Below, one piece after another: positions 11,972 to 23,230 of a stretch of 64,000 nucleotides of DNA. Every line of letters starts with the position of its first letter. The first letter of the stretch is position 1. The translations under genes were made by a program, and so were the position numbers. Below the pieces are notes generated by a model. That model worked only from the letters and a program-made list of their open reading frames with translations, ran no database searches and was not told where the DNA came from. Source of the stretch: Maniola hyperantus (Eukaryota > Arthropoda > Insecta > Lepidoptera > Nymphalidae); assembly GCF_902806685.2 (NCBI RefSeq), contig NC_048542.1, forward strand, positions 3,084,533-3,148,532, read 5' to 3'.

Positions 11972-12159
11972 GACGCGTGCGCACGTCCACCCGAACTGCG
12001 ACTGACGACAAAACTGAACACGAAAACTGAACGAGCGCATACACGTTACGATCAGTCGGCACAGTTCTTCCGATTCCGATTAATCAATTGAAATTTTTGT
12101 ATTGTTCCGTTCGACTGCACAGTCTTAAAAAATCGGTCGAAACTGTACAGTTTTATAAC

Positions 12160-12238
12160 ATACATGTAGCGATTTATTGTTACCGTTCGAACTGTACAGT
12201 CCGATCGTAACGATTTCTCGTTGCGTATATGGCCACCA
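12160..12238. repeat. Right terminal inverted repeat of Harbinger
   Basis: Reverse complement matches 4278-4350 with a few differences; ends GGCCACCA next to the TTA duplication. Confidence 0.88.
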
Positions 12239-12520
12239 TTATACGCCGACCTGTTAAATTATATTTTATGAGTTTTTAACAGACTTCAAAAAAAAGAGGA
12301 GGTTCTCAATTCGTCGGAATCTTTTTTTTTCTAATTTGAGAGTCAGGACTCTGTTTTGGTGACGTTATAAGCTGCTTTTTTCCCCTCAAAAGTTAATAAC
12401 TTTATCTTGTTTTCGGCCATTAATCTTTGCACACACTTTAAATTGTCACAAGAAACAACATTTATTTAATATACACTAATTTTGTACAAAATTTACTATT
12501 ATTTTGCAAATAATGTAGTT
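12239..12520 (-). pseudogene. Degenerate hAT copy, right part (N-terminal region)
   Basis: Continues the copy at 2412-4277 on the far side of the Harbinger. It matches 21820-22050 of the other hAT copy up to about 12516. It also carries a ~55-bp insertion (12276-12331) absent from the other copy. Confidence 0.85.
12276..12331 (+). repeat. Short dispersed repeat (AACAGACTTCAAAAAA family)
   Basis: Same sequence at 29713-29765 (+) and 31908-31966 (reverse): core GAGGAGGTTCTCAATTCGTC then GGAATC and a T-run. It sits inside the hAT copy, so it is a genuine mobile insertion. A repeat of this type is common in lepidopteran genomes. Confidence 0.75.
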
Positions 12521-12525
12521 AATAT

Positions 12526-12703
12526 TCATTGTAAGTTTTCCTCATCAGTAGTCTGTGTTTTCTCCGACATCATATTTTTTTGGCAAGAGTCATACTTAGC
12601 TGCCAGTGGACGTAAAGAAGTTTGCAATCTTTCTATTTGAACTTCTAAGGTATGTGTGTCAGACTCATAATTCAGTTTACAACTTTCTAATTCTTTGCCA
12701 TAC
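12526..12703 (-). CDS. Possible coiled-coil terminal exon, unidentified
   Basis: Open from a CTGTAG acceptor-like site to a TGA, 59 codons, encoding a charged heptad-like helix (ESDTHTLEVQIERLQ). No family recognised and no partner exon found; could be chance or a TE remnant. Confidence 0.25.
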
Positions 12704-12709
12704 CTACAG

Positions 12710-13186
12710 TTAATTTTTTCTTAATAATTCTAAACGATCCTATTTTGGCTATAAAGTTTTAATTGAAGAATTATTTATATATAGGCTGATCGTCTGGCAT
12801 CATGTGATAATGAAATATTCTTACCAGTTTTATCATACATATGACATGGGTGTGGAAAAATTATTTCCTAACCCGCTATTATTATTGTATGATTTATATT
12901 TTTTAAGACCTAAAAAATATAAATATAAAATATAAAAGTGCGGCAAGCGATAAATAATTTTCTGACCTACAGGCACATATCTACTCATGTGCTGTAGGTA
13001 TGCTTTCAGACTAATTTCTTTTAAACACAATGCAAATTTTCTTAACGCTCTCACTCCCGCCCATATATAGATTTTTCCAGTGCAACAAGCCGTCCGGTCT
13101 TGGCGGCCGCAAAATTTCTACCCGTGCAGGCCGCGGTGAAAAATCTAGATCGAGTTTAGCAGGCTATACGGGCGACTGGCGGGCTC
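12710..13186. other. No gene seen
   Basis: AT-rich sequence; a GC-rich patch around 13090-13180 looks repeat-derived. No supportable gene. Confidence 0.4.
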
Positions 13187-13262
13187 ACTGTTTATTAGGG
13201 TTCCGTACCTCAAAAGGAAACCTATAGGGTACTTCCCGTTGACCTAGAATCTTGAAAGGAGA
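13187..13262. repeat. Dispersed repeat (GGGTTCCGTACCTCAAAAGG family)
   Basis: Same family in the opposite orientation at 36783-36917. Confidence 0.7.
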
Positions 13263-13365
13263 TCGGCGAGCTCCCGTATAGTAGTGTAGTATAGTGAAAG
13301 TGGGCCTTAGTGTGGGTCTGAACCACTTTCACAAATCAAATTTTTGATATTTGTTTTATAAACCA

Positions 13366-13534
13366 GCCCCCCAATTGTGTAAGAATAACCATGTCATGGC
13401 TATCGCAATCGTCAAGAATTCTGCCCTTTGATTGGCTGTGAAAAAATGTAAACAGCGAATCAACCAATCAAAGGGCAGAATTTCTTGACTATTGCGATAG
13501 CCATGAAATGGTTATTCTTACACAATTGGGGGGC
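13366..13534. mobile_element. Palindromic MITE, CCCCCAATTGTG termini
   Basis: Nearly entire 169 bp folds back: GCCCCCCAATTGTGTAAGAA at the left pairs with the right end. A second copy with a clear 8-bp target duplication lies at 28416-28556, pointing to a non-autonomous hAT-type element. Confidence 0.85.
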
Positions 13535-13750
13535 GGACTAATAAAAAAGTTAATCAAAGACAATCAAATAAAGATGGGAGAAAAAAGATATTCTTAGTAA
13601 TTGTTAAGTGAGGTAGGTTTCCATTTAATTTATGATAATTGTGACTAATCACTGAATACCTACACAGTAAGGCTACGTTCACACAGCGGCTATTCTAGCG
13701 CGTATACTATATTCTATAGACGGTAAAATCTTGTTTTCAAGAAATGTTTT

Positions 13751-14213
13751 ATCCCGTAATACACACCATGAGCTCTCAAGTTTTCGAGAGCGATAAGTCG
13801 TAAATCAGCATCTTGAGGTTATTGCCTTGAACAATCCTTAATTTGTTGTCTTCTAACTATCCCGTAATACCATCTACCACATCCCATGAGCTCTCAAGTT
13901 TTCGAGAGCGATAAGTCATAAATCAGCATCTTGAGGTTATTGTCTTGAACAATCCTTAATTTGTTGTCTTCTAACTATCCCGTTATACCATCTACCACAC
14001 ACCATGAGCTCTCAAGTTTTCAAGAGCGATAAGTCGTAAATCAGCTTGTTGAGGTTATTGCCTTGAACAATCCTTAATTTGTTGTCTTCTAACTATCCCG
14101 TTATACCATCTACCACACACCATGAGCTCTCAAGTTTTCGAGAGCGATAAGTCGTAAATCAGCATGTTGAGGTTATTGCCTTGAACAATCCTTAATTTGT
14201 TGTCTTCTAACAG
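13751..14213. repeat. 118-bp tandem repeat, about four units
   Basis: The marker CATGAGCTCTCAAGTTTT recurs at 13767, 13885, 14003 and 14121, an exact 118-bp period. The first unit lacks about 10 bp. Each unit contains the small inverted repeat CTCTCAAGTTTTCGAGAG. Confidence 0.95.
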
Positions 14214-14589
14214 TTTATCATGAATTATATCAAGTACAGGTTGGACATTTGTTCGTTCAATAAATTAATTGGCAAAGTGATTTAAAATCTGCTGCAATGA
14301 AAATCTTTTTCATTATGACAGGGCATCGCTTGTTTATAAAGCCGGGCCTGAATATTTTGAAATCCCGACTTTTCTTCTCACCCATCTATTCATAGTGATA
14401 CATCTAGTTATGTTTGCTTGAAGAGTTGTGAGTTGCCTTTCTCCATATTCTATCGTCTCTGGCATATGTACTTGAAAACCTGTTAAAAATCAAATGTTCA
14501 TCATTTAACTTAATAAATTAACATAATACTTCCTTTTGAGTATTCATTAAATATGGCTTAACCTTAGAAATACAAGTTAGCTTTTTAAG

Positions 14590-14900
14590 AGCTTTCTACT
14601 CTCTCTCTATAACAGGACCTTAAAAACAAAAGCGCATCTAAACTTTCATTACTTAAACGAGATCTTATTTTGTTGCATATCAAACCAGTCGAAGAGAAAA
14701 CTCTTTCCTGTTCAACACTGGTCGGCGGAGTCGTTAAAAGATGGTCATGAGCTTGAGACAAATAACGCCCACGATATTATCCATTTTCAAAGAGAGCCAT
14801 TTCAATCCTTACATTCATACAGAGATCTTCAATTTCTTGGGCAGAAAATCTTATGCGTTTTTCACTTGCAGCCTTTTCACTTAACACTGCTTGCGTATGT
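14590..14900 (-). pseudogene. hAT transposase C-terminal (dimerisation) remnant
   Basis: Minus-strand reading gives the hATC signature TTPPTSVEQERVFSSTG followed by RSRLSNESLDALLFL, with a helical leader upstream. Frameshifts and no N-terminus. A different hAT lineage from the one at 20-22 kb. Confidence 0.75.
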
Positions 14901-15720
14901 GCTGGAGTCTCCATCGGAAATAAGGCGACCATAATATAATAGTAAAAGGCTTTAAAGCATCAAGCAAGGCAGCAGCCTTGCTTGATGCTTTAAAGCCTTT
15001 TACTATTATATTTAACTCCATAGCAGTTGACGATCCGAAGTTTTTAAAGCACTGGTGAGAACTTGGTGGACTATTTTTGTTTTGGTCCTGTGTACAAATA
15101 CTACAATATTTGTTTTAATTACTTGGATACAATTTTTTTTTGTTTTCCTACCTATTATAGCAGCTGCACCTGAGGATACAGAATAGTTTTTTTTTGTACG
15201 ATATTTTACTCCAACATTCGTCAACTATTACATCTGTAACAGGAACCTTTTGTAACTCTACATTTTTCTACTGCATTTTTTTTCTAATTCTCTGCAGGTT
15301 CATACATAGAAGTACTGAGTGCTTTTTCCCAGGTTCAAGAAACAATTTCATGTTGCTTTTGATACACTGCTCCGGTTGGGTAATTGTAGGCATGTCTTAT
15401 CCGGATAGAAATTCTTCTAGCTGTGTACCCAATACCTATGCCAACTGCACCAGCGACAGCTGCAGTATTCAAGATGACCCGTTTACATTGGAAAACAAAA
15501 ACTTATCGTTGCGCATTATATATATCATAGTGAATTTTGAATGAAGAACTAAACGTTTTTCGCCTATGAGCTTCAAACTACATATCTATACCACAATTTG
15601 AAATCCCGTGATTTCTAAATTCTGGGTTCTTCTCAAAAAAGAAGTCGATGTATTTAATTCGTCTTCCAGATATTTGACTCGCTTCTCGTATCTTCTACTT
15701 CACTAATTAGATGTGGTGGA
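14900..15720 (-). pseudogene. Mutator-like (MULE) transposase remnant, copy 1
   Basis: Minus-strand pieces spread over several frames include an SDGDSS block (near 14915), a CFKNFG-SSTAME-like block (near 15030), AAAIIGRKT (near 15150) and an LEEF...PTITQ block (near 15400). Together these match a family of insect proteins annotated as Mutator-like transposase. Parts of the same sequence recur at 17510-18160, 22540-22640 and 24087-24475. Broken by stops, and by a 38-bp palindrome at 14933-15012. Confidence 0.6.
14933..15012. repeat. Perfect 38-bp inverted duplication, 4-nt loop
   Basis: Arms 14933-14970 and 14975-15012, loop AGCA. The related copy at 22560-22620 has only one arm (CCTTGCTTGATGCTTTAA), so the second arm was added in this copy. 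Confidence 0.9.
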
Positions 15721-16650
15721 TTTGGATCATATTAACCACGATTTTTCATATCCAAATTAAATTGATTATCAGTTTCGACTGACACATTTCTATTAATTGA
15801 GATAAAAAGAGCTTCTTCAGACATATATGGCTCAGTGGATAAATGAATTTTTCTTTAAAATGTATCTTGCAGCTGTATCGGATTTAGGGCACAAACTAAT
15901 TATTGTCTCTTAAGCTTTTGCCAGAAGAAAGTGGCAAAGGATTTTCATTAATTTTGAGAGAGCTTTTATTTTACTAGACGTGGAGTGGGGTTTCATCTAG
16001 GATGTCTTGAACTTTTTAGACTGGAGATAACATCTCGCTTTTGTTAGTAACGCTTTATTTTAGCTGACCACTTATAAGAGTCCCACTAAGCCATTCTTTA
16101 TATTTTACCACACAATAAGGCTCATTTCCCTTGCAGTGCTTTAATATTTCATAGATTTCAGAACAAAATGCTGCAAGTATGCCTTTAAACATTCATTTGT
16201 TGCGCGATAAATTATATTGGAGCCAAAATTATCAAAAACGATATTCATCCGATCCGAAACGAAAAGCCCTTTAGTTTTCCCTTAAAAAGTTTAAAACTTT
16301 CCAACAAACTTTATTCCAGATCCCGAAGAACTGCTTCTACAATATTTTTTTGTGTATTTGCGAACATTCCCGAAGCTTGAAGAGTGCTGGTTGTGACACT
16401 ATCCACAACTTCACAAAATGCCACTCTCTGACTAGCATGAGTGTTGGCGCCCTAGTACCCTCCTTGCATTAAGTCCTCTCTGGTTGGAGCCCAGATGGCC
16501 CTCAGCCAGGCGGGTCACTCCTTGTTGAGGCAAATTTGTACTATGATGCCTCACCCCCCGTTCCTCCATGCTTTATCTAATGACATAGGGCTTTAGCAAT
16601 TGCTCAACGAGGGTGGACATGTCACATGTAACACTTTATTAAAAATCTAT
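15720..16650. other. Decayed repeat sequence
   Basis: Minus-strand fragments with protein-like composition but many stops; I cannot name the family. No gene supported. Confidence 0.35.
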
Positions 16651-16652
16651 GT

Positions 16653-17107
16653 ATAATTAATAAATAAATAAATAAATAAATAAACTTTTATTGCAGGCAT
16701 AAGTACACCCATAATTGTGTGTTAGTACAGAAACAATTCCTTAACCTATGTTAGTACTTACTTATTACTAGCTTAAACTTAACTTAACAACTAATTCTAC
16801 TAAAATTAAAACTAATCCTATTTATAATTCCCGAGGGGGTCTCTTTGCACCTATGTGCGCACCACTCCAGCACCTCCAGAGAGGGCTATCCAATTTCGTG
16901 GACAATGCGCTGAGAAGAGTGTTGGTACTCCTCAACAGCCTGCTCATCAAGGACGCGGCACGCTTGCGCATGATCGCGTAGAAATCATCCACGCGAGCAT
17001 CCGCAAACATTGCCGACGCACTGCAGTGGCGAGGCTTTCTCAACACCGCCCTCAGCACATTGTTGTATTGGACGCGCAGGGCACTGTAGGTCCGCTGCGT
17101 TGTATTA
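16653..17107 (-). mobile_element. 5'-truncated LINE, 3' end with (TTTA)n tail
   Basis: Frame 17058-16822 encodes the end of a LINE polyprotein (VLRAVLRKPRHCSAS, FYAIMRKRAASL). A short 3' UTR follows, then a TTTA microsatellite tail (16653-16684 read on minus). The coding part stops abruptly near 17107, a 5' truncation typical of target-primed retrotransposition. CR1-group affinity is a guess. Confidence 0.75.
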
Positions 17108-17509
17108 ATGACACAAACAGGAAAAAGTCAAAATATTTGATAATTAAGGAAAAAAAACTAATGACCGTATCAGTGCCGCAGTTTTACTCTGGGGCTTAGA
17201 ATGATGAACACTGATGTGTTTTGAAATAAAAACGAAATGAGTCAAAATCGGGTTCTTCAGCACTGCTCTGTCATGTCATGAATTATAAAATAAACCACCA
17301 GTAATTTCCAAGGCTCGTTTATTGATACAAGTAAAATACATATGCCTCTGACGCCTTAACACTCATGTTATAAGCGGTTTAATTTAATAAAGTCTGATTT
17401 AATATTGAAATAGTGAAGTTTTCCATTACATTGCTAGAGTCTGTCCACAACTTCAAATGTCTAAAATTCTTGCGTCTTTACGTCCTTACGTCTAAAATTC
17501 TTGTGTATG

Positions 17510-18160
17510 TACTGGAGTTTCCATCGATAATAAGGCGAGACTCCATAGCAGAAGTTGGTCCGGTAAAGTTTTTATAGCACTGGTGAGATCTTGGTAGCTT
17601 TGTTTTTGTTTCGGTCCTGTGTACAAATGCTACAATATTTATTTTTAATACTCAGATACATTTGTTTCCCTACCTATTATAGCAGCAGCATCTGAGGGTG
17701 TATAGTTATATAATAGTTTTTTTTTGTAAGACCTATTACTCCAACATCCGTCAACTATTACATCTGTAACAGGAGGGTCTTTTGTTAACTCTCCTTTTTT
17801 CTACGGCACTTTGCTTTTCATTTTCTGCAGCCTCATATAGATACATAGAAGTATTAAGCGCTATTTCCCAGCTATTAGAAACACATGTAGCTTTTGATAC
17901 TCCGGTTGGGTGATTGCAGGCACGTCTAATTCTCCTAGCTGTGTATTACCCAATATCTATGCAAATGTCAAGATTACCCGTTTAAATTGGAAAACGAAAA
18001 GTTTGCGTTGTGCATTATACATATCATAGTGAATTTTAAATGAAGACCTAAACGTTTTTCGCTTATGAGCTTCACACTATCTATACCACAATTTAGAACT
18101 CCGTGATTTCGAAATTCTGGGATCTTCCTAAAAAAAGTCGATGTCTTAATTCGTCTTCTG
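17510..18160 (-). pseudogene. MULE remnant, copy 2
   Basis: Parallel to 15000-15690 over most of its length (shared blocks around GGTCCTGTGTACAAATGCTA and TCCAACATCCGTCAACTATT). Frame 18177-17974 preserves an RNHGVLNCGID segment. Not intact. Confidence 0.65.
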
Positions 18161-18216
18161 ATTGAATGCTTCAGCATTCAGTCAAAATTTCATCACAATC
18201 TGATCAATGGCTTAGG

Positions 18217-18421
18217 CACACGAGTATATATATATAGACCAGAGGGGAAGCTTCATACTAGCGGCTGGCTGTAGGTTCACTCACTCTAACGCAGCTCTCG
18301 CACACCACGACGTGGGACGCTCCGTTTGCCGCCAAGCTGGGCGCACGGAGCGTCCGTGGCACGTCGTGGTGTGCGTGAGCTAGTGTGAAGCTTCCCCTCT
18401 GGTCTATATATCTACTCGTGT
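18217..18421. mobile_element. Foldback hAT-type MITE with 8-bp TSD
   Basis: Flanked by GGCTTAGG (18209-18216 and 18422-18429). The long inverted ends carry AGACCAGAGGGGAAGCTTCA, and the central part is also largely palindromic (ACCACGACGTGGGACGCTCC pairs with the right side). 205 bp, no coding capacity. Confidence 0.88.
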
Positions 18422-18429
18422 GGCTTAGG

Positions 18430-19322
18430 TACGTATAGAGGACAAACCTTGGTAAAACCTTATTTTGGTAGCAAAATAGCGATTAATTTAAATTTCTCTG
18501 CAGGTATTTGAAGTTGGATGACAAAATAAAATTATTGAATCACATTTAATACAGCGACTGTTGACATTAAAGCAAGCGTACTGCGTCAATTTCTAGTTGT
18601 TTCTTATTATGTTCGTCAGACTACAACATGTACTCGTAAGTGTAGAAACAAAAACTTTATTTTTTAGTGGCAGTGGAAGTCGGTTTTTGAAAATAATTTT
18701 TTTTTTTACTTTTTATTGTAATTACATAAATAAATTCACAATCAGAATTTCCTTAGTTTTCATAGCAGTAAAATTAACACTGCTTACGCAGTGGCGGTAC
18801 TTGAGTACCAAAGTACCGAATGCAATGCCAGCGTGAGCCCCATGACCCATCCATCCTATTCTTCTGTCTTCTTTTTAATATGTTGTCTTGGTGAGCTCTA
18901 CAAAGCACACAGAAGGCATACTACTACTAGACAGAATTAACAGCATGTCAGCAATGGCATACCTACTGTGGCTTTGAAAAAAGCCGTTTGTTTGAGTAGT
19001 GGTGTAACATCGAAAAGTATGCTGCTTAAGAAAGTGACAAATTAAATCAAAGTAGTAGACATGTGTCCGCTATAGCTTAACTTAACTGAAAACCGCTGCC
19101 GTGCCTATAGCGTACCGTAGCGTTATTGTCGTATCTAGCAACGGTTTTCAGTTATCATCTATGACGAACCACCTGACAACGCAACACTGCCAACTGGCAA
19201 CTGACAATGTATTGTTTGGTTTTTTGGTAACTAGAAACGCAATAATTATGCCTTCTCTTTCTTTCTTTCACTGAAAGCTGAGAAGGAGCGGTTATTGGCT
19301 ACCGGCTTAGTAACTAAGAACT
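18430..19322. other. Non-coding, repeat-derived
   Basis: No gene. A loose inverted repeat (ACTGAAAACCGCTGCCG against CAACGGTTTTCAGT) lies at about 19085-19160. Confidence 0.4.
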
Positions 19323-19458
19323 TGGTAAACCAAAGCCGACCTTATCTCTATTACGCTAAGGCTTAACTGTACAAGTACTTGTCCATTACACTTTGATCTA
19401 TCATTCTAAATACAGTTAGCCTTAGAGTAATAGAGATAAGGTCCTCTTTGGTTTATCA
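19323..19458. repeat. Imperfect palindromic MITE-like repeat
   Basis: TTGGTAAACCAAAGCCGACC at the left is complementary to the right end; inner arms CTTATCTCTATTACGCTAAGG also pair. 19.46-19.85 kb contains further partial inverted repeats but no gene. Confidence 0.7.
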
Positions 19459-19856
19459 ATCATCATGAAATGTTTTTGGTTAACTGGACTGTGGCAAACT
19501 ATTCGTGCAGGCGTCCACTATAGTTTGACCTATGTCAATGATCAAATTAAACTTTACTGCTATGAACTTAAGGTTGTGATTACTTCACGATATTCATGAA
19601 AGTAAAATTGGTTTTATTTTAGTGAATATGCGCGCGCTAGCTATACAGACGGTATTGATACGGCAGCTAGCTTAGTTACTACTACGGAAACCGCTGCGCG
19701 TTGCGCATATTAAATTAGTTGAAACACAACTCTGATACCGATATTCGGCAACGGTTAACAATATCGGTATTGAAACTAAGTAACTGTTGATTAACCGTTG
19801 CCGTAAATAGCCAATAACGCCCATCTTTACAAAGTAGGTATATTATTAAAAACAAA

Positions 19857-22028
19857 TTATTTATATTCTAGATCAAAACGTCTATCTTTCTGCAAAAACG
19901 ATTTTATCACATCAGAGTAAAATGTCGCTGAACGTTTAAGTTTTATTAACAAACGTTTTTCTATAGCGATCATTGATAAATCTGAAAGGCGTTCCTGTCC
20001 TTGTGTGTTCCTCAAATATGTGTGAATTCGCTTTAAAAGAGGAGAACGCCCGTTCCGCGGACGAACTAGTAGCCGGAATTGTTACGACTAGCAAAGCTAA
20101 CTTTAACAGTTCAGAAAAGGAATCTTCGAGACAATTTTCAGTAATAAAATCAATTAATTCGTAAACATTGAGTTCCTTTAATTCAGGGGAGGAATATAAG
20201 CAAATCAATTGATTCTTCAAAGTTTGCAAGTCGAAATGATTCTCATAAATATCAAACAATGAATCTAAAGCATCTGTTGGAAAATCTGACTTGTATTTGT
20301 CGTAAAGTTTGTTGTTAAACAACTGGAAAAACCGTAATTTAAAAATTTCTGAATATCGATCGTTAATATCAGAAGATATGTTATCAATGACTTGAATATA
20401 TAGCCGTTTGTACTCTGTCTTCGAACAAATCACATTGCGTCTCAAACGAGGAGCTGAGTTATTTTGCAATGTATTTTCGTAAATATCATCGAATTTAGAA
20501 CGGAATTCCGTACATAACCATGACTGAAACTCTTTTATTTTGTTGCTACAATAACCGACATCAACTTGTGATTTTTGAATTATATTGTACAAGCAGTCTG
20601 TTCTAGCAAATATTTCATGGAAAAGTGAGAGAAAAAAATTGAAATTAAATGATCGTAACAAATTATGAAAATTTTCCGCGGCTAAAATTGTATCACCGTC
20701 CCAATTTTGAGGGTTGTCGCAAATCTCAGAAAACAATTCAATGAGGTTATTTTTTTCATCAAAAACTGCGTTCACAGTACGTGATGAATAGGTCCAGCGA
20801 GTAGCTGGAGCGTGAGGTATTTTTTTTTTACAATGCGTATCATAAAAAGCAGCTCGTTTTGTGCTATTACTAATAAAAATAACCAGAGCCTGAAGGGCTG
20901 AAAAAAATGAGCTGACTTCAGCAATCCGCGCACATGATTTAGACAAAACTAAATTCAAAATATGTGCGTTACACCAAATGTAAATTGCTTGAGGACAAAC
21001 CTCTTTTATTTTGGATTGGACTCCATTTCTTGAACCGGACATTACACTAGCGCCGTCGTAGCTCTGAGCTACTAATTTTTCGGTGCATTTATGTTTATTT
21101 AATATTTCTAAAATAATTTTGGAAATAGTGTCTGAGGTACGACTTTCAGACACGTCAATAAAACCCAAGAAGCGATCATTAATATCGTTATCAGAGTAAT
21201 ATCTGAGAATTGCGCACAACTGCTCTCTATTGCTCACATCGGGTGTTTCGTCAATAATAACTGAAACAAATTGTGTCGTATTGATCTCGAACTCGATTCG
21301 AGATTTAATAACATCGGCTACAGAATGAATTATGTCATTTTGAATTTTGTTTGATAAATTACTAGGCCCTGATTTGTCGCTTTGTTGATTTTGCATATGT
21401 TTTTCTAAAACGAAATCGTATCTCGAAAGTAACGATACAAGTTCTAAGAAATTGCCTTTATTTAATGATTTTTTAGACTCATCGTGACCTCTAAAAGGCA
21501 GTTCTTGTTGTGCTAAATGACAAACAATATCAATTAACCTCTGAAAAACACTACGGTTGTGGTCGACACGCGAATTATGGTTTGAAATCTCATTTGCAAA
21601 TTGCCGAGACAAAGAAGTTTCTATGCGTAATGCGTTGTTTACCGAAATTATGAAAAGAAATTACAGAACTCATGTTTTTGGGAACTTTGATGCCTTTTTA
21701 TAGCAGTAGATAAATTATTTAAATCGTTGTAACCCGACGTATTCCAAACGTTCTTTTCGTTAGAAAAAAAAATGCAACACCAACAATATAACTTATTCGT
21801 ATGAGAATACCCAACTATCCATTGTGTTTTATACACCGACCTGTTAAATTGTCTTTTATGAGTTTTACTAATTTGAGAAATACACAAGTCAGGAGTAGGT
21901 TTTGATGAAATTATAAGCTGTTTTTTCTCTTCAAAAGTTTTTACCTTGTTTTCAGCCAATAATCTTTGCACACACTTTAAATTGTCACAAGGAACAACAC
22001 TGACTAAATCAACACTCATTTTGTACAA
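19857..22028 (-). pseudogene. hAT transposase with TTF zinc finger, two frameshifts
   Basis: The N-terminal segment (22028-21648) holds a TTF-type zinc finger (YCWCCIFF and H..S..H pattern). The main frame (21612 down to about 20040) contains the DUF4371-like region and the RNase-H-like core (YDGASVMSG, YIWCNAHILNLVL). The hATC dimerisation motif TIPATSSSAERAFSS is near residue 510. A frame slip near 21640 separates N-terminus from core. A second near 20040 diverts the last ~60 residues; the expected tail is readable in another frame to a TAA at 19857-19859. About 700 codons overall, the normal hAT length, so this is a young but inactivated copy. It served as the comparison for the interrupted copy at 2.4-12.5 kb. 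No termini could be assigned with confidence. Confidence 0.88.
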
Positions 22029-22539
22029 AATTTACGATTATTTTTCAAATTATTAACCTGACCGCGGACCACCACAAAAACAAACATGAAACAACTAACA
22101 AGTAATTATTTACTCGGAGAAATCAACCAATAGCCGCGCACTCTCAAAATTCACGCATGCGCAGACTCTTGCAAGCCTGGCTTTTTTACGGGAACAAAAC
22201 GCTATACTACTATTTTTAGATATATCGTGAACTGCAAACATTTCTAATAGGTTAGAAGAGCGCTAAAAAACCCAGGAACAAATTCATTCGATTAGAGCGA
22301 GATGGAAACTCGCAACTCGCAGGCAGGCTAGCGGCGACGGGCGACGGCGGACCCGGCCGAGCGCTGCGTTCGCCTGCCGGTGGGCGCAATGACCTTCGGC
22401 AAATCTGACAAATCCAAGACGCGCGGAATTCAAACTTCGTGGAATATTTATTAATTTATATAGTGTGATATTATTGATTTGTATGAGTTCCGACTAGCAT
22501 GCCCGGCTTTCTGGGTTCTATGAAAGGAACGCTACCGTG

Positions 22540-22646
22540 CTTACGTATGTGCTGGAGTCTCAATCGGAAATAAGGCGGCCATAGCATAGCAATCTTGCTG
22601 CCTTGCTTGATGCTTTAAGGCGAACGTGTTAAAGTTTAACACGTTC
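22540..22646 (-). pseudogene. MULE fragment, copy 3
   Basis: Matches 14900-14990 (GCTGGAGTCTCAATCGGAAA) without the 38-bp palindrome, but ends in its own 12-bp perfect palindrome at 22622-22646 (GAACGTGTTAAA, 1-nt loop). 22.05-22.54 and 22.65-23.2 kb show no gene. Confidence 0.6.
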
Positions 22647-23230
22647 ACAGCGGCACTGATACAATCTGTACTTTCTTTCCTTTACACCCCGTGCCGCACT
22701 GAATTAAGAGAAATTTTGCTCACTTTTAGTGGTGGGAAATAAATATATCGATAAGTTTAATATCCTTTCTTTTACCACTTAATTCCTTTTTTTAATGTTG
22801 TGTAGTATGATGACATTGGGTCACTGAAGTCAATTCCTTTTTTTGTTTTGTTGTAGATGAGAACACATCCTGGTTTTTTATAACATTCGTTAGTGCCTCT
22901 CTTTTTTTGTATCTATTAACTTATTGTCGTGATTTTTGCGTTATAACATATCTTTTATCTACTTATTTTACTCCATTTCTGTTCATTTTGCTAAAAATCT
23001 GGCCCTTTATATTTGAATCATATTTGAATTATACTATTAGCTGAGACGGATAAGGCAGCGCTGTATGAGATACCTTTTGCGAAGCGGAAGCACCGCGAAT
23101 TTTAGGGACAGTTAAAATATATTTAATGTCATATTTGAGAACTCCTGCTGTATCGGGCTCAAGAGGCTCAATTTATTGTTGAAGAGCTTTACTTTTCAGT
23201 TTCAAGTAGCTTACAAAGAAATCTAGATCT

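Larger units (their letters stand above)
4278..12238. mobile_element. PIF/Harbinger transposon, full length, with nested LINE
   Basis: Terminal inverted repeats begin ATGGTGACCATATACGC on the left and, reverse-complemented, TGGTGGCCATATACGC on the right, and stay similar for about 70 bp. The element is flanked by TTA (4275-4277 and 12239-12241), the 3-bp target duplication expected of PIF/Harbinger. The interrupted hAT copy confirms the boundaries: the related hAT at 21.8 kb reads straight through this point. It encodes the two proteins typical of the superfamily, a DDE transposase on + and a Myb/SANT-class (here MADF) DNA-binding protein on -. A 4.48-kb LINE inserted later in transposase exon 1; without it the element would be about 3.5 kb, an ordinary Harbinger length. 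Confidence 0.92.

Noticed and set aside
13751..14213. CRISPR-like repeat array
   Set aside because: Repeats are contiguous 118-bp units without unique spacers, and the DNA is eukaryotic.
15194..15544. 116-codon + frame
   Set aside because: Runs antisense to the MULE remnant; low-complexity hydrophobic content only.
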